Shown: positions 41,956-50,209, numbered from the stretch's first letter. The stretch is 64,000 nt of DNA from Variovorax sp. WS11 (GCF_010499245.1 NZ_JAAGOW010000003.1:248001-312000), one strand, 5' to 3'. Translations and numbers: made by a program. The notes: generated by a model from the letters alone, not told the origin.

Positions 41956-43104
41956 ATGCGTGAAGACCCCGCCTTCGACCCCGCGCCGGCCCCCAACGCC
42001 GGCTGGTGCCTGCGCTTCCTGAGCGGCGCGGTCAAGGGCCGCACCATTGCGCTGAAGCCCGGCATCAACGTGCTCGGCTCGGGCGGCGAGTGCGAGGTGA
42101 TGCTGCCGGGCGGCGACGTGCTGCCGCGCCACCTCGTCTTCACCGTCGGCGAGCTGGTCGTCTCCATGCAGCGCCTGGGCACCGCCTCGGCCCGGCTCAA
42201 CGGCGAGGAGATGCAGCAGCCGCGCCGCAGCGTGGTGGCCGGCGACATCGTGAGCGTGGGGCAGATCGACTTCCAGCTCGACCGCAGCTATCCGGCCGCC
42301 GTGCAGGAGGACCGCATGTTCGCCGCCGCGCCCGATGCCGCGGCCGCGGCGCAGGCGGCCGCGCTGGCGCCGCAGCGCCGCGGGCCGCGCGTGGGCTACT
42401 GGGCCGGCGGCATCGTGGCGCTCTTGGCCGTGCTCGGCCTCGCGGCCCTGTGGGTGGGCGGCGAGCGCGGCGCATCCGCGGCCGGCCTGGGCCGCGTGAA
42501 CCTGGCAGAGGTGGAGAAGGCGCTCGCGCCCTTCCCGGAAGTCGAGGTGGTCGCGGCGCCGGGCGGGCAGTTCAGCGTCAAGGGCTATGTCGAGTCGAAG
42601 CAGCGCCGCGAGACGCTGCAGCGTGCGGTGGCGCCCTTCGGCGGCAAGGTCGCCGTCAACGTGCATTCGGCCGAGGACATGGTTGAGCAGGCGCGGCGCT
42701 ACGTGGGCGATCCCGGCGTGGCCGTCACCTACACGGGCCAGGGCCGGCTGGTGCTGAGCGGCACGGTGGAGGATGCTTCGGTGCGCCAGAAGATCCGGCG
42801 CCTGAGCGAGGACCTGCATCCGGCCGTGCTGGTTTCCGACAAGGTTCAATACCGCGAGAAGCCGCAGCCCGACAACAAGGACGCCGACCTGCGCGCGCAG
42901 TGGCAAGGCTGGCAGAGCGTGCTGCCAGCGCGCATGGTGAGCATCACCGAGGACGGCAACGGCCTGCGCCACATCCAGCTGTCCAACGGCAATCGCTACT
43001 ACGAGGGCTCGGTGCTGCGCTCCGGCGCCGAACTCAAGCGCATCGACGCCGACGGGCTGGTCCTGAGCGGCGGCGTGCCCAACAACGGCAAACCTGCGAG
43101 GTGA
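41956..43104 (+). CDS. sctD: Type III secretion inner-membrane ring protein SctD
   Basis: The 382-residue protein makes the outer ring of the inner-membrane platform. Residues about 17-110 form a cytoplasmic FHA-like domain, residues 147-167 a single membrane helix (GYWAGGIVALLAVLGLAALW), and the periplasmic remainder contains BON-like ring-building modules (FSVKGYVESKQRRETLQRAV; RLVLSGTVEDASVRQKIRRL). It follows sctC directly; an in-frame GTG at 41947 overlapping the sctC stop is an alternative start. Confidence 0.9.
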   Translation: MREDPAFDPAPAPNAGWCLRFLSGAVKGRTIALKPGINVLGSGGECEVMLPGGDVLPRHLVFTVGELVVSMQRLGTASARLNGEEMQQPRRSVVAGDIVSVGQIDFQLDRSYPAAVQEDRMFAAAPDAAAAAQAAALAPQRRGPRVGYWAGGIVALLAVLGLAALWVGGERGASAAGLGRVNLAEVEKALAPFPEVEVVAAPGGQFSVKGYVESKQRRETLQRAVAPFGGKVAVNVHSAEDMVEQARRYVGDPGVAVTYTGQGRLVLSGTVEDASVRQKIRRLSEDLHPAVLVSDKVQYREKPQPDNKDADLRAQWQGWQSVLPARMVSITEDGNGLRHIQLSNGNRYYEGSVLRSGAELKRIDADGLVLSGGVPNNGKPAR

Positions 43105-43248
43105 CGAGATGCGCCCACCCACGCACCCGATGCCCGCGCCCCGATTTCATGCGGCGACAGCGACCCTGCGCGCCGCGTGGAATGGCTTCGTCCTACCCGG
43201 ACGGGGCTTTCAAACCGCAGTGATTCCCCATCAACCAGGAGAAATGAA

Positions 43249-43455
43249 ATGGCAGGCTCTGTCGACAACTCGATCCAGCAAATGAATCAGGCCGCGGCCG
43301 ACAACGCGCGCCTGATGTCCGCCAGCATGGCGGCATCGACCAGCATCCAGGGTGCGGCCTCGACCGCCCACACGGTGAACGGTGCCAGCGCCGCCGGCGG
43401 CGAAGTGGCCAAGTCCACCGGCAACGACATCCGCCAGTCGGCGAAGTCGTCCTGA
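43249..43455 (+). CDS. Candidate T3SS needle/pilus subunit (SctF/HrpA-like), small protein
   Basis: The 68-residue protein is rich in alanine, serine and asparagine, has no cysteine or aromatic residue, and is predicted largely helical (SVDNSIQQMNQAAADNARLM). AGGAG lies seven bases before the ATG. It sits just upstream of sctI, the place of sctF/G/H in Ysc-type operons and of hrpB1 in Hrp2-type operons. Size, composition and place suit a needle or Hrp pilin, which diverge too fast to recognise by eye. A chaperone or early secreted protein is possible. Confidence 0.6.
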   Translation: MAGSVDNSIQQMNQAAADNARLMSASMAASTSIQGAASTAHTVNGASAAGGEVAKSTGNDIRQSAKSS

Positions 43456-43522
43456 TGGTCCAGGCCTGCACGAGGCCGCAAGGCCGCGTGCAGGCATTTC
43501 CCTTTTCACCAGGAGCTGAACC

Positions 43523-43945
43523 ATGACCGATCCCATCGCGTCGGCCGCCGCGAGCGCGCCGCCGCCCGAAGTCGCCGGGCCCGGCGCGGCGCAGCAGCAG
43601 CAACAGAACACGAGCGGCTCCCGCTTCGATCCGGGCGACACCCGCATGTTCGCCAACATGATGCAGGGCGTGCAGGCCCCGCCGCCGGCCCTGGCCGGCC
43701 CCAGCGCCATCGGCGATGCGGCCAAGTCGCTGGCCGCGCAGTTCTCGGGCAACGTGCGCTCCTACGAGGAGATGCGCCACAGCATGCTCGAGTCCATCGA
43801 CCTGTCGGACCCGATCAAGACCATGTTCGTGATGACCGACCACGCGATGGAGGCGCACATGATGTTCGCCAAGATGCACATCTCCACCGGGCTGGCCAGC
43901 GCCGCGACCAGCCTGTTCGGCACGCTGCTGAAGAACCAGCAATGA
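43523..43945 (+). CDS. sctI: Type III secretion inner-rod protein SctI (YscI/HrpB family)
   Basis: The 140-residue protein has an unstructured, Pro/Ala/Gln-rich N-terminal half and a helical C-terminal half ending MHISTGLASAATSLFGTLLK, the YscI/HrpB-type end where the rod protein polymerises. AGGAG lies seven bases before the ATG. The stop overlaps the sctJ start. The position directly before sctJ matches HrpB2 in Hrp2-type operons. Confidence 0.85.
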   Translation: MTDPIASAAASAPPPEVAGPGAAQQQQQNTSGSRFDPGDTRMFANMMQGVQAPPPALAGPSAIGDAAKSLAAQFSGNVRSYEEMRHSMLESIDLSDPIKTMFVMTDHAMEAHMMFAKMHISTGLASAATSLFGTLLKNQQ

Positions 43946-44736
43946 GGCGGCCAGTGAAGCCCATCGCCTTCATCGCCCGCATCCGCTGGCTGGCCGCCTT
44001 GCTGCTGCTCTTCGCGCTGGCCGGCTGCAAGGTCCCGCTGTACTCCAACCTCAACGAGCAGGAGGCCAACGAGATCGTGGCCGCCCTGTCGGGCGAGGGC
44101 ATCGACGCCGCCAAGAGCAAGCTCGAAGGCACGAGCTGGCAGGTCGAAGTGGAGCAGGGCCGCCTGGGCCAGGCCCTCGACGTGCTGCGCACGCAGGGCC
44201 TGCCGGCCGAGCGCTACACCACCATGGGCGAGGTGTTCCAGAAGCAGGGCCTGGTGTCCACGCCCTCCGAGGAGCGCATGCGCTACATCTACGCCGTCTC
44301 GCAGGAGCTGTCGCAGACCCTGCGCAATGTCGATGGCGTGGTGGCGGCGCGCGTGCACGTGGTCATTCTGGCCAACGACCCGTTGTCCGAGAAGATCCGG
44401 CCCTCGTCGGCCGCGGTCTTCATCAAGCACCGGCCCGATGTGGACCTGCGCCTGCTCGCGCCGGCGGTGAAGGACATGGTGGCGCACAGCATCGAAGGCC
44501 TGACGCACGACCAGGTCTCGCTCTCGCTCTTCGAGGCGCGCCGGTCGGCGGCGACGCCCGCGACCAACGCCGCTACGCAGCCGCTGGTGCTGGGCCTGTT
44601 CTCCACGCAGACCGCCATGCTGCTGCTGGGCCTGCTGCTCGCGGCCGCCGTGTGCCTCATGGTGCTTCCCGGCCTTCTGCGCCGCCAAGGTCTGGATTGG
44701 CGTAGCTGGTCGCGCAGCCAGGTCTTCAGGCGCTGA
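43942..44736 (+). CDS. sctJ: Type III secretion inner-ring lipoprotein SctJ
   Basis: The 264-residue lipoprotein forms the inner ring of the basal body. The signal peptide ends at the lipobox LAGC with C29. It is followed by the family sequence KVPLYSNLNEQEANEIVAAL and two ring-building modules (YTTMGEVFQKQGLVSTPSEE; ASVRVHV-like VVAARVHVVILANDPL). A C-terminal membrane helix lies at about 224-246. Start coupled to sctI. Confidence 0.94.
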   Translation: MRRPVKPIAFIARIRWLAALLLLFALAGCKVPLYSNLNEQEANEIVAALSGEGIDAAKSKLEGTSWQVEVEQGRLGQALDVLRTQGLPAERYTTMGEVFQKQGLVSTPSEERMRYIYAVSQELSQTLRNVDGVVAARVHVVILANDPLSEKIRPSSAAVFIKHRPDVDLRLLAPAVKDMVAHSIEGLTHDQVSLSLFEARRSAATPATNAATQPLVLGLFSTQTAMLLLGLLLAAAVCLMVLPGLLRRQGLDWRSWSRSQVFRR

Positions 44737-44752
44737 GGGAGCCGTCGACGCA

Positions 44753-45442
44753 ATGTCCGCCACCGCACCCAGCCCACCCAGGCCGCCCCCGGCCCGATGG
44801 ACCCTGGTGCGCCTGGTGATGCGCTTCAACCTGCATCCCGAGCACGATCTGCATCCCAGCTGGCTGCCCGCCCACTGGCCGGCGCAGCACCGCGTGCCGG
44901 CGCGCCTGGGGGAGGGCGGCCGCGCCGTGCTGGCCGATCTGCTGCGGCGCGACCAGGCGCCGCCGTCCTCGGCGGACTACAACTTCGATTCGCGCCTCAA
45001 GCGCCTGGCGCTGCTCGATGCGCGGGCGCTGCGCCGGCTCGCCGCCTACCTCGGCTTCTGCGCCCACCTGCCGCTGTTCCGGCTGCGCGCCGGCGCGGGC
45101 CGGCAACTGCGCCGCCAGGCCTGCCGCTTCGATGCCGACGCGGTGGACTTCGTGCTCGACCGCGTGCCGCAGCTCAGCGAGCTGCGCATGAACCACTCGG
45201 CCCTGGAGCAGCGCCCCATCGCCGCCGGCCGCATCGTGCTGGAGCGTGGCCACCGCCTGCTGCTGGGCGCCTTCGCGCCCGAGGGCGAGGCGGTGCTGCG
45301 CCGCCTGCAGCACAAGCTCCCGCGGCGCGTCTCTTCCCTGGCGCTGCCGCAGTTCGAGCCGCGCCAGGCCCGCCAACTCCACGAGCTGATGCTCTCCTGC
45401 ATCGTTCCCGAAAGACTGCCGCAATGGGACTGGCTTTTCTGA
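44753..45442 (+). CDS. sctK: Type III secretion sorting-platform protein SctK
   Basis: The 229-residue protein belongs to the poorly conserved YscK/HrpD/HrpB4 group. The diagnostic segment is FNLHPEHDLHPSWLPAHW near residue 25. It is arginine-rich and soluble. SctK links the cytoplasmic pod (SctQ, SctL) to the SctD ring. It lies between sctJ and sctL, the standard place, and overlaps sctL by 19 bases. Confidence 0.85.
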   Translation: MSATAPSPPRPPPARWTLVRLVMRFNLHPEHDLHPSWLPAHWPAQHRVPARLGEGGRAVLADLLRRDQAPPSSADYNFDSRLKRLALLDARALRRLAAYLGFCAHLPLFRLRAGAGRQLRRQACRFDADAVDFVLDRVPQLSELRMNHSALEQRPIAAGRIVLERGHRLLLGAFAPEGEAVLRRLQHKLPRRVSSLALPQFEPRQARQLHELMLSCIVPERLPQWDWLF

Positions 45443-46062
45443 TCACCACCGAGAACCTGCAGCTCCTGAGCGAGCGCAAGGTGCTCAAGGAACACGAGTA
45501 CGCGGCCCTGCTCGATGCCTCGGCCGTGGTCGAGACGGCGCGGCGCGAGGCGCGGCGCATCTCGCAGCAGGCGCAGCAGGAGGCGGAGGCCAGCCGCCGC
45601 CAGGGCTACGAGCAGGGCCTGCAGCAGGCCAAGGCCGAGTACGCGACGCAGCTGGTGTCCGAGGCCCTGGCGGCGGAGCGCCAGATGCAGGCGCTGCGCA
45701 CGTCGATGGCGCAGATCGTGGTCAAGGCGGTGGGGCAGTTCATCGCCGGTGCCGATCCGGCCGCGCTCTTCGAGGCCGCGCTGCTGCGCGTCGACACGCT
45801 CATCCGCAGCGAGCCTTTCGTCACCGTGCGCGTCGCGCCGGCGCAGGAGGCGACCCTGCGCGAGGTGCTGGCCCGGCTGCGCCACGAGGCGCAATGGACC
45901 ATGAGCCTGAGCCTCGCGCCCGACCCTTCGTTGCAGCCCGGCGCCTGCGTGGTGCAGACCGCCTCGGGCGTGCTGGAGATCGGCGTCGAGGCCCAGTTGG
46001 AGGCCTTCCGTCGCGCGGTGGAGCGCGGCGGGCTGCTGCCGGCGGCAGGAGCCGCGCCATGA
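45424..46062 (+). CDS. sctL: Type III secretion stator protein SctL
   Basis: The 212-residue protein is the ATPase stator (YscL/HrpE; FliH relative). Residues 35-80 form a charged coiled coil (ARREARRISQQAQQEAEASR) with the FliH-like GYEQGLQQAKAEYATQ. The C-terminal V-type ATPase subunit E-like domain ends with the VVQTASGVLEIGVEAQLEAF segment. It overlaps both sctK and sctN, so translation is coupled. Confidence 0.9.
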   Translation: MGLAFLITTENLQLLSERKVLKEHEYAALLDASAVVETARREARRISQQAQQEAEASRRQGYEQGLQQAKAEYATQLVSEALAAERQMQALRTSMAQIVVKAVGQFIAGADPAALFEAALLRVDTLIRSEPFVTVRVAPAQEATLREVLARLRHEAQWTMSLSLAPDPSLQPGACVVQTASGVLEIGVEAQLEAFRRAVERGGLLPAAGAAP

Positions 46063-47459
46063 GCGCCGCCCGGCCGCCCGAAGGCGCTCGCACCGCAGCT
46101 GAAGGCGAAGGTTGTTCTCCAATGACCCAGGGCCCAGCCGCCAGCGCCCTGGACATCGTCGCCGACCTCGAACAGGCCTTCGGCCGCATCACGCCGGTGG
46201 CGATGCGCGGGCGCGTGAGCAAGGCGGTGGGCATGCTGATCGACGCCTCCGGCATCCAGGCCCACGTGGGCGAGCTGTGCGAGCTGGTCACGCCGGGCGA
46301 GCCGCCGCTGCTGGCCGAGGTGGTGGGCTTTCGCGGCAACACCGCCATCCTCACGCCGCTCGGCCCCATCACCGGCATTTCGGCGCTGACCGAGGTGCTG
46401 CCCACCGGCCGCGGCCATGCCTGCCCGGTGGGCGATGCGCTGCTGGGCCGGGTGCTCGACGCACTGGGCCAGCCCATCGACGGGCGCGGCCCGCTTGCCA
46501 CGCGCGCCCAGCTGCCGGTGCACCGCGAGCCCGTGAGCCCGCTGGAGCGCCGCATGATCGAGGCGCCGCTGCCCACCGGCATCCGCGCCGTCGATGCGCT
46601 GCTGACGCTGGGCGAAGGCCAGCGCATCGGCGTGTTCTCGCCGCCCGGCGTGGGCAAGAGCACCTTGCTCGGCATGCTGGCGCGCGGCTCCAGCGCCGAG
46701 GTCAACGTGATCGCGCTGATCGGCGAGCGCGGGCGCGAAGTGCAGGAGTTCATCGCCCACAGCCTGGGCCCCGAGGGCCTGGCGAAGACGGTGATGGTGG
46801 TCTCCACCTCCGACCGGCCGCCGATGGAGCGCATCAAGTCGGCCTATGTGGCCACCACCATCGCCGAGCATTTCCGCGACCAGGGCAAGAAGGTGCTGCT
46901 GCTGGTGGATTCGCTCACGCGCTTTGCGCGCGCGCAGCGCGAGATCGGCCTGGCCAGCGGCGAGCCGCCGACGCGGCGCAGCTACCCGCCCTCGATCTTC
47001 TCGATGCTGCCGCAGCTGCTGGAGCGCGCGGGGCAGGGCCGCACGGGCTCGATCACCGCCGTCTACTCGGTGCTGACCGAAGGCGACGAGGAGAACGACC
47101 CGATCGCCGAGGAGGTGCGCTCCATCCTCGACGGCCACATCGTGCTCTCGCGCAAGCTGGCCGCGGCCAACCGTTACCCGGCCATCGACGTGCTGGCCAG
47201 CATCAGCCGCGTGATGCCGCTGGTGACATCGCGCGCGCACCGCGAGGCCGCGGCGCATTTCCGCGGGCTGCTGGCCAAGTACCAGGAGATGGAGCTGCTG
47301 GTGCAGATCGGCGAGTACAAGGCGGGCAGCGATGCGCTGGCGGACGCGGCCATCCGGGCCCGGCCCGCGATGCTGAATTTTCTTGCGCAGCCGCCCGACG
47401 CGCGCCAGGACTACGAGGCCTGCCTGGCCGCGTTGCAGCGCTTCCAGGAGGAGGCCTGA
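46059..47459 (+). CDS. sctN: Type III secretion ATPase SctN
   Basis: The 466-residue hexameric ATPase detaches chaperones and unfolds substrates at the export gate. Walker A is SPPGVGKST, Walker B LLLVDSLTRFARAQREIGLA, and the LIGERGREVQEFI and ENDPIAEEVRSILDGHIVLS segments are typical of T3SS/F1-type ATPases. The first 21 residues are low-complexity; M22 is an alternative start. It overlaps sctL by four bases. Presence of SctC and SctK beside it rules out a flagellar FliI. Confidence 0.96.
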   Translation: MSAARPPEGARTAAEGEGCSPMTQGPAASALDIVADLEQAFGRITPVAMRGRVSKAVGMLIDASGIQAHVGELCELVTPGEPPLLAEVVGFRGNTAILTPLGPITGISALTEVLPTGRGHACPVGDALLGRVLDALGQPIDGRGPLATRAQLPVHREPVSPLERRMIEAPLPTGIRAVDALLTLGEGQRIGVFSPPGVGKSTLLGMLARGSSAEVNVIALIGERGREVQEFIAHSLGPEGLAKTVMVVSTSDRPPMERIKSAYVATTIAEHFRDQGKKVLLLVDSLTRFARAQREIGLASGEPPTRRSYPPSIFSMLPQLLERAGQGRTGSITAVYSVLTEGDEENDPIAEEVRSILDGHIVLSRKLAAANRYPAIDVLASISRVMPLVTSRAHREAAAHFRGLLAKYQEMELLVQIGEYKAGSDALADAAIRARPAMLNFLAQPPDARQDYEACLAALQRFQEEA

Positions 47460-47461
47460 TC

Positions 47462-47965
47462 ATGAGCAGCAGCAACGCCAACAGCATCGACTTGAAGCTG
47501 CTGATCGACGTGCGCGAGCGCCAGAAGACCGCCGCCCTGGGGGTGGTCGCGCGCGACCGCGAGGCGGCCGAGCAGAGCCATGCGCAGCTTCTGCAGGCCG
47601 AGGCCTGGCGCGAGCAGCAGGTTCGGAGCAAGGCCGCGCACTGGCAGGCCACGGTCGGCGCGCTGGCCGGCGGGCAATGCAATGTCGCGCAGCTGCGCCA
47701 TGCCGGCGCCTGGAGCGGCGCGCTCGATGCGCAGATCGCGCAGGCCCACGAGCAGGCGGTGCAGGCGGGTGAGTTCCATGCGCAGCGCGAAGAGGTGCTG
47801 GCCCGCAGCCGCCAGGCGCTGCGCGACGCCAGCGGCGAGCTCGAGAAAGCGCAGCAGATGCAGCAGCGCGCCCGCGCCGAGCGTCTGGCCCTGCAGGAGA
47901 CGCGCCAGGATGAGGCCGCCGAAGAAGCGGCCTCACAGGCCTGGGCCGCGCGAAGAACCGTGTAG
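47462..47965 (+). CDS. sctO: Type III secretion central-stalk protein SctO
   Basis: The 167-residue protein is almost wholly charged and helical, an antiparallel coiled coil like YscO/HrpB7/FliJ that sits inside the ATPase hexamer. Heptad-rich stretches are REAAEQSHAQLLQAEAWREQ and SGELEKAQQMQQRARAERLA. SctO proteins share little sequence; the call rests on the coiled coil, size and place between sctN and sctT. Confidence 0.8.
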   Translation: MSSSNANSIDLKLLIDVRERQKTAALGVVARDREAAEQSHAQLLQAEAWREQQVRSKAAHWQATVGALAGGQCNVAQLRHAGAWSGALDAQIAQAHEQAVQAGEFHAQREEVLARSRQALRDASGELEKAQQMQQRARAERLALQETRQDEAAEEAASQAWAARRTV

Positions 47966-47967
47966 CC

Positions 47968-48750
47968 ATGGAAAGCGCCCTCGAGCTCGCCAACATCGAG
48001 AAGTTCTTCTCGTCCGTGGTGCTGACGCTGCCGCGGCTGTTCGCGATCTTCGCGGTCGTCCCCTTCCTGTCGGGCGGGATGATGACCGGGATCGTGCGCA
48101 ACGGCCTCTTGCTGATGCTCGCGATCTTCATGTCGCCCGCCGCCGGCGCCATGCCCGAGGTGGGCATCGGCACCTGGGTGCTGATCGCCGGCAAGGAGGC
48201 GCTGATCGGCCTGCTGCTGGGCCTGGGCTTCGGCATCTTCATCTGGGCGATCCAGAGCGTGGGCGACCTGATTGACTTCCAGACCGGCTCGGCCAACGCC
48301 TCCTTCTTCGACCCGGTGGCCGGCCACGAGAACGGGCCCACGGGCGAGTTCCTGGGCTGGCTGGTGATCACGCTCTTCGTCGCGGCCGGCGGGCTGCTGG
48401 CGATGCTGGGGGTGATCGTCGACTCGTACCGGCTGTGGCCGGTGGGCTCCTTCTTCCCCAACGTGGGCGCGGTGCTGGAGCAGTTCGCGATCCGGCAGGG
48501 CGACACGCTGTTCCTGTGGATCGTGAAGCTCGCCTCGCCGGTGATCTTCGTGCTGCTGCTGGTCGAGCTGGGCATGGGCCTGATCAGCCGCGTGGCGCCG
48601 CAGCTCAACGTCTTCGTGTTCTCGCAGCCGCTCAAGAGCCTGCTGGCGCATCTGATGATGCTGCTCTTCGTCTTCTTCGTGTACGAGTCGCTGCAGGAAT
48701 TCCTGCGGCCGGAGAACGGGGTGCTCGACTTCTTGAGGGCAACGCTGTAG
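47968..48750 (+). CDS. sctT: Type III secretion export-apparatus protein SctT
   Basis: The 260-residue membrane protein is the single SctT subunit of the export gate. About six hydrophobic helices are seen, with landmarks LPRLFAIFAVVPFLSGGMM, GIFIWAIQSVGDLIDFQTG and the C-terminal MLLFVFFVYESLQEFL. It starts two bases after sctO and lies six bases before sctU. Confidence 0.94.
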   Translation: MESALELANIEKFFSSVVLTLPRLFAIFAVVPFLSGGMMTGIVRNGLLLMLAIFMSPAAGAMPEVGIGTWVLIAGKEALIGLLLGLGFGIFIWAIQSVGDLIDFQTGSANASFFDPVAGHENGPTGEFLGWLVITLFVAAGGLLAMLGVIVDSYRLWPVGSFFPNVGAVLEQFAIRQGDTLFLWIVKLASPVIFVLLLVELGMGLISRVAPQLNVFVFSQPLKSLLAHLMMLLFVFFVYESLQEFLRPENGVLDFLRATL

Positions 48751-48756
48751 CCAACG

Positions 48757-49788
48757 ATGGCCGAGAAGGACCAGAAGCCCACCCCCAAGCGCCTGCGCGA
48801 TGCGCGCAAGCGGGGCGAGGTGGTGTTCAGCGCCGATGTCGCCTCCACCACCGTGTTCGCGGTGGTGCTGGTGTCGGTCTGGCTGGGCGGCGAGACGCTC
48901 TACAGCCTCCTGCGCGAGCTGTGGCTGCATGCCACCAGCGCCGCGCTGCTGACGCGGCCCGACGACCGCTTCGCCGAGCTGCTGCTGCACACGGGCGAGG
49001 CGCTGCTGTGGGGCACGCTGCCCATCATGGGCATCGCCGCGGTGGCGGGCATCGCAGGCTCGTTGTTCCAGGTGGGCGGGGTGGCGGCGTGGGAGCGGAT
49101 CAAGCCCGACGTCAACCGCATGAACCCGGCCGAGGGCGCCAAGCGCATCTTCTCGACGCGCAACCTCATCAACCTGCTGAAAATGAGCGTGAAGACGATC
49201 CTGCTCGCGGCGCTGATGTACATCGTGGTGCGCGGCTTCGTCGACAGCGCGCTGAAGCTGGGCTATGCCTTCCCCGGCACCATCATGCGCGCCGCGGCCC
49301 ACATGGTGCTGGTGGCCTTCGGCTGGGCGGTGGTGATCTACGCGCTGATGGCGATGGTGGACTACGCGCACGAGCACTACGAGTTCATGAAGCAGCAGCG
49401 CATGTCCATCGAGGAGCTGCGCCAGGAATACAAGGAGGTCGAGGGCGACCCGCTCAACCAGTCGCGGCGCCGCTCGGCCCATTTCGAGGCGGTGTATGCG
49501 AGCCTGGGCGACCGGGTGCGCATGGCCTCGGCGGTGATCCATTCGGCGCGCACCGCGGTGGCGCTGCAGTATCTGGGCGAGAAGGACCTGCCGCGGGTGA
49601 TTGCGCGCGGCGAGGGCGATGTCGCGGCGCAGATCCGGCGGCATGCGGGGGAGGGGCTGGTGCCGATGGAGTTCGAGCCGCAGCTGGCCGAACGGCTCTA
49701 TGCGGAGGTGCCGGTGGACCAGGCCATTCCGCGTTCCTTGTTTGCGCCCGTGGCCAAGCTGCTGCGTTGGGCGCAAGGGGTTGAGTAA
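48757..49788 (+). CDS. sctU: Type III secretion switch protein SctU lacking the NPTH cleavage motif
   Basis: The 343-residue protein has the FlhB/SctU N-terminus (EKDQKPTPKRLRDARKRGEV), four membrane helices, and the linker EYKEVEGDPLNQSRRRS that leads into the cytoplasmic domain. In well-studied members the cytoplasmic domain has NPTH and cuts itself between N and P, which enables the change from needle to effector export. Here the aligned stretch is HSAR at residues 262-265 (AVIHSARTAVALQYL). The rest of the domain (LVPMEFEPQLAERLYAEVPV) is intact, so this is loss of the motif and not truncation. No other frame gives NPTH. Confidence 0.93.
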   Translation: MAEKDQKPTPKRLRDARKRGEVVFSADVASTTVFAVVLVSVWLGGETLYSLLRELWLHATSAALLTRPDDRFAELLLHTGEALLWGTLPIMGIAAVAGIAGSLFQVGGVAAWERIKPDVNRMNPAEGAKRIFSTRNLINLLKMSVKTILLAALMYIVVRGFVDSALKLGYAFPGTIMRAAAHMVLVAFGWAVVIYALMAMVDYAHEHYEFMKQQRMSIEELRQEYKEVEGDPLNQSRRRSAHFEAVYASLGDRVRMASAVIHSARTAVALQYLGEKDLPRVIARGEGDVAAQIRRHAGEGLVPMEFEPQLAERLYAEVPVDQAIPRSLFAPVAKLLRWAQGVE

Positions 49789-49885
49789 GTGGCCTGTAGC
49801 AGCCGATGGGGTCCGTCGTTGGATGCACGCCCGGCAAGCGGTGCGGGCCGGTCGACCCCACTGCGGCGGCCCCTTCGGGGCTTCC

Positions 49886-49983
49886 CTGCGGTGCTCGCCT
49901 TTCGCGGGGTCTCGCTCAAACTCGCTTCGCTCAGACAGTCGCGAGCCCTGATCCGCGAAAGGCTGCGCTCCTCGGCACCGCAG
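49886..49983. repeat. Two-part imperfect inverted repeat, dispersed intergenic type
   Basis: The left arm has CTGCGGTG (49886-49893) and CCTTTCGCGG (49898-49907). The right arm has the complements in reverse order, CCGCGAAAGG (49953-49962) and CACCGCAG (49976-49983). The loop contains a CTCGCTTCGCTCAGACAGTCG-like stretch. From memory, similar elements recur between genes in Variovorax-type genomes; copy number must be counted in the whole genome. Confidence 0.6.
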
Positions 49984-50059
49984 AGGGGATCGCCCGACCC
50001 GCACCGCATGCCGGGCTTGGGGGTGTGCGGGGGTTGCGTGCACCTCGGAGGTCCGGTTG

Positions 50060-50120
50060 CCCTCACCCGCGCGCAGGCGGTCTTGCTCCCTCTCCCTCTG
50101 GGAGAGGGCTGGGGTGAGGG
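50060..50120. repeat. REP-like hairpin repeat (CCCTCACCC / GGGTGAGGG type)
   Basis: Outer arms CCCTCACCC (50060-50068) and GGGTGAGGG (50112-50120) enclose an inner stem CCCTCTCCC-TCTG-GGGAGAGGG-like near 50089-50108. This double hairpin is a widely dispersed extragenic repeat in many high-GC proteobacteria (recalled, not searched). Confidence 0.6.
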
Positions 50121-50209
50121 CACCGGGCCTATCCACGGCACCGCCTGCCTCCGCACCCCTGCCGCCAGGCCCCTTCCTTCAAAAAACTGAACAACACCAA
50201 GACACCACC

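Larger units (their letters stand above)
49789..50209. other. 421-base gap between sctU and the giant gene, filled with repeat-like hairpins
   Basis: No convincing coding sequence was found. The gap holds two complex inverted repeats (49886-49983 and 50060-50120) of the dispersed intergenic kind, a smaller GCCCC-TTC-GGGGC hairpin near 49869, and a short AC-rich stretch before the ATG at 50210 without a recognisable ribosome site. The hairpins could end sctU transcripts or stabilise the 3' end. Whether the giant gene has its own promoter here cannot be seen. Confidence 0.7.

Noticed and set aside
46059..47459. Flagellar FliI rather than SctN
   Set aside because: Neighbours include a secretin (SctC), SctK, SctD and SctJ lipoprotein; no flagellar genes are present.
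49501..49620. Frameshift as the cause of the missing NPTH in SctU
   Set aside because: Read in the other two frames, the segment does not give NPTH or the flanking VVANP...IAVGI pattern, while the present frame keeps the flanking homology.
49789..50209. CRISPR array or tandem repeat in the hairpin-rich gap
   Set aside because: The elements are inverted and different from each other; no regularly spaced direct repeats.
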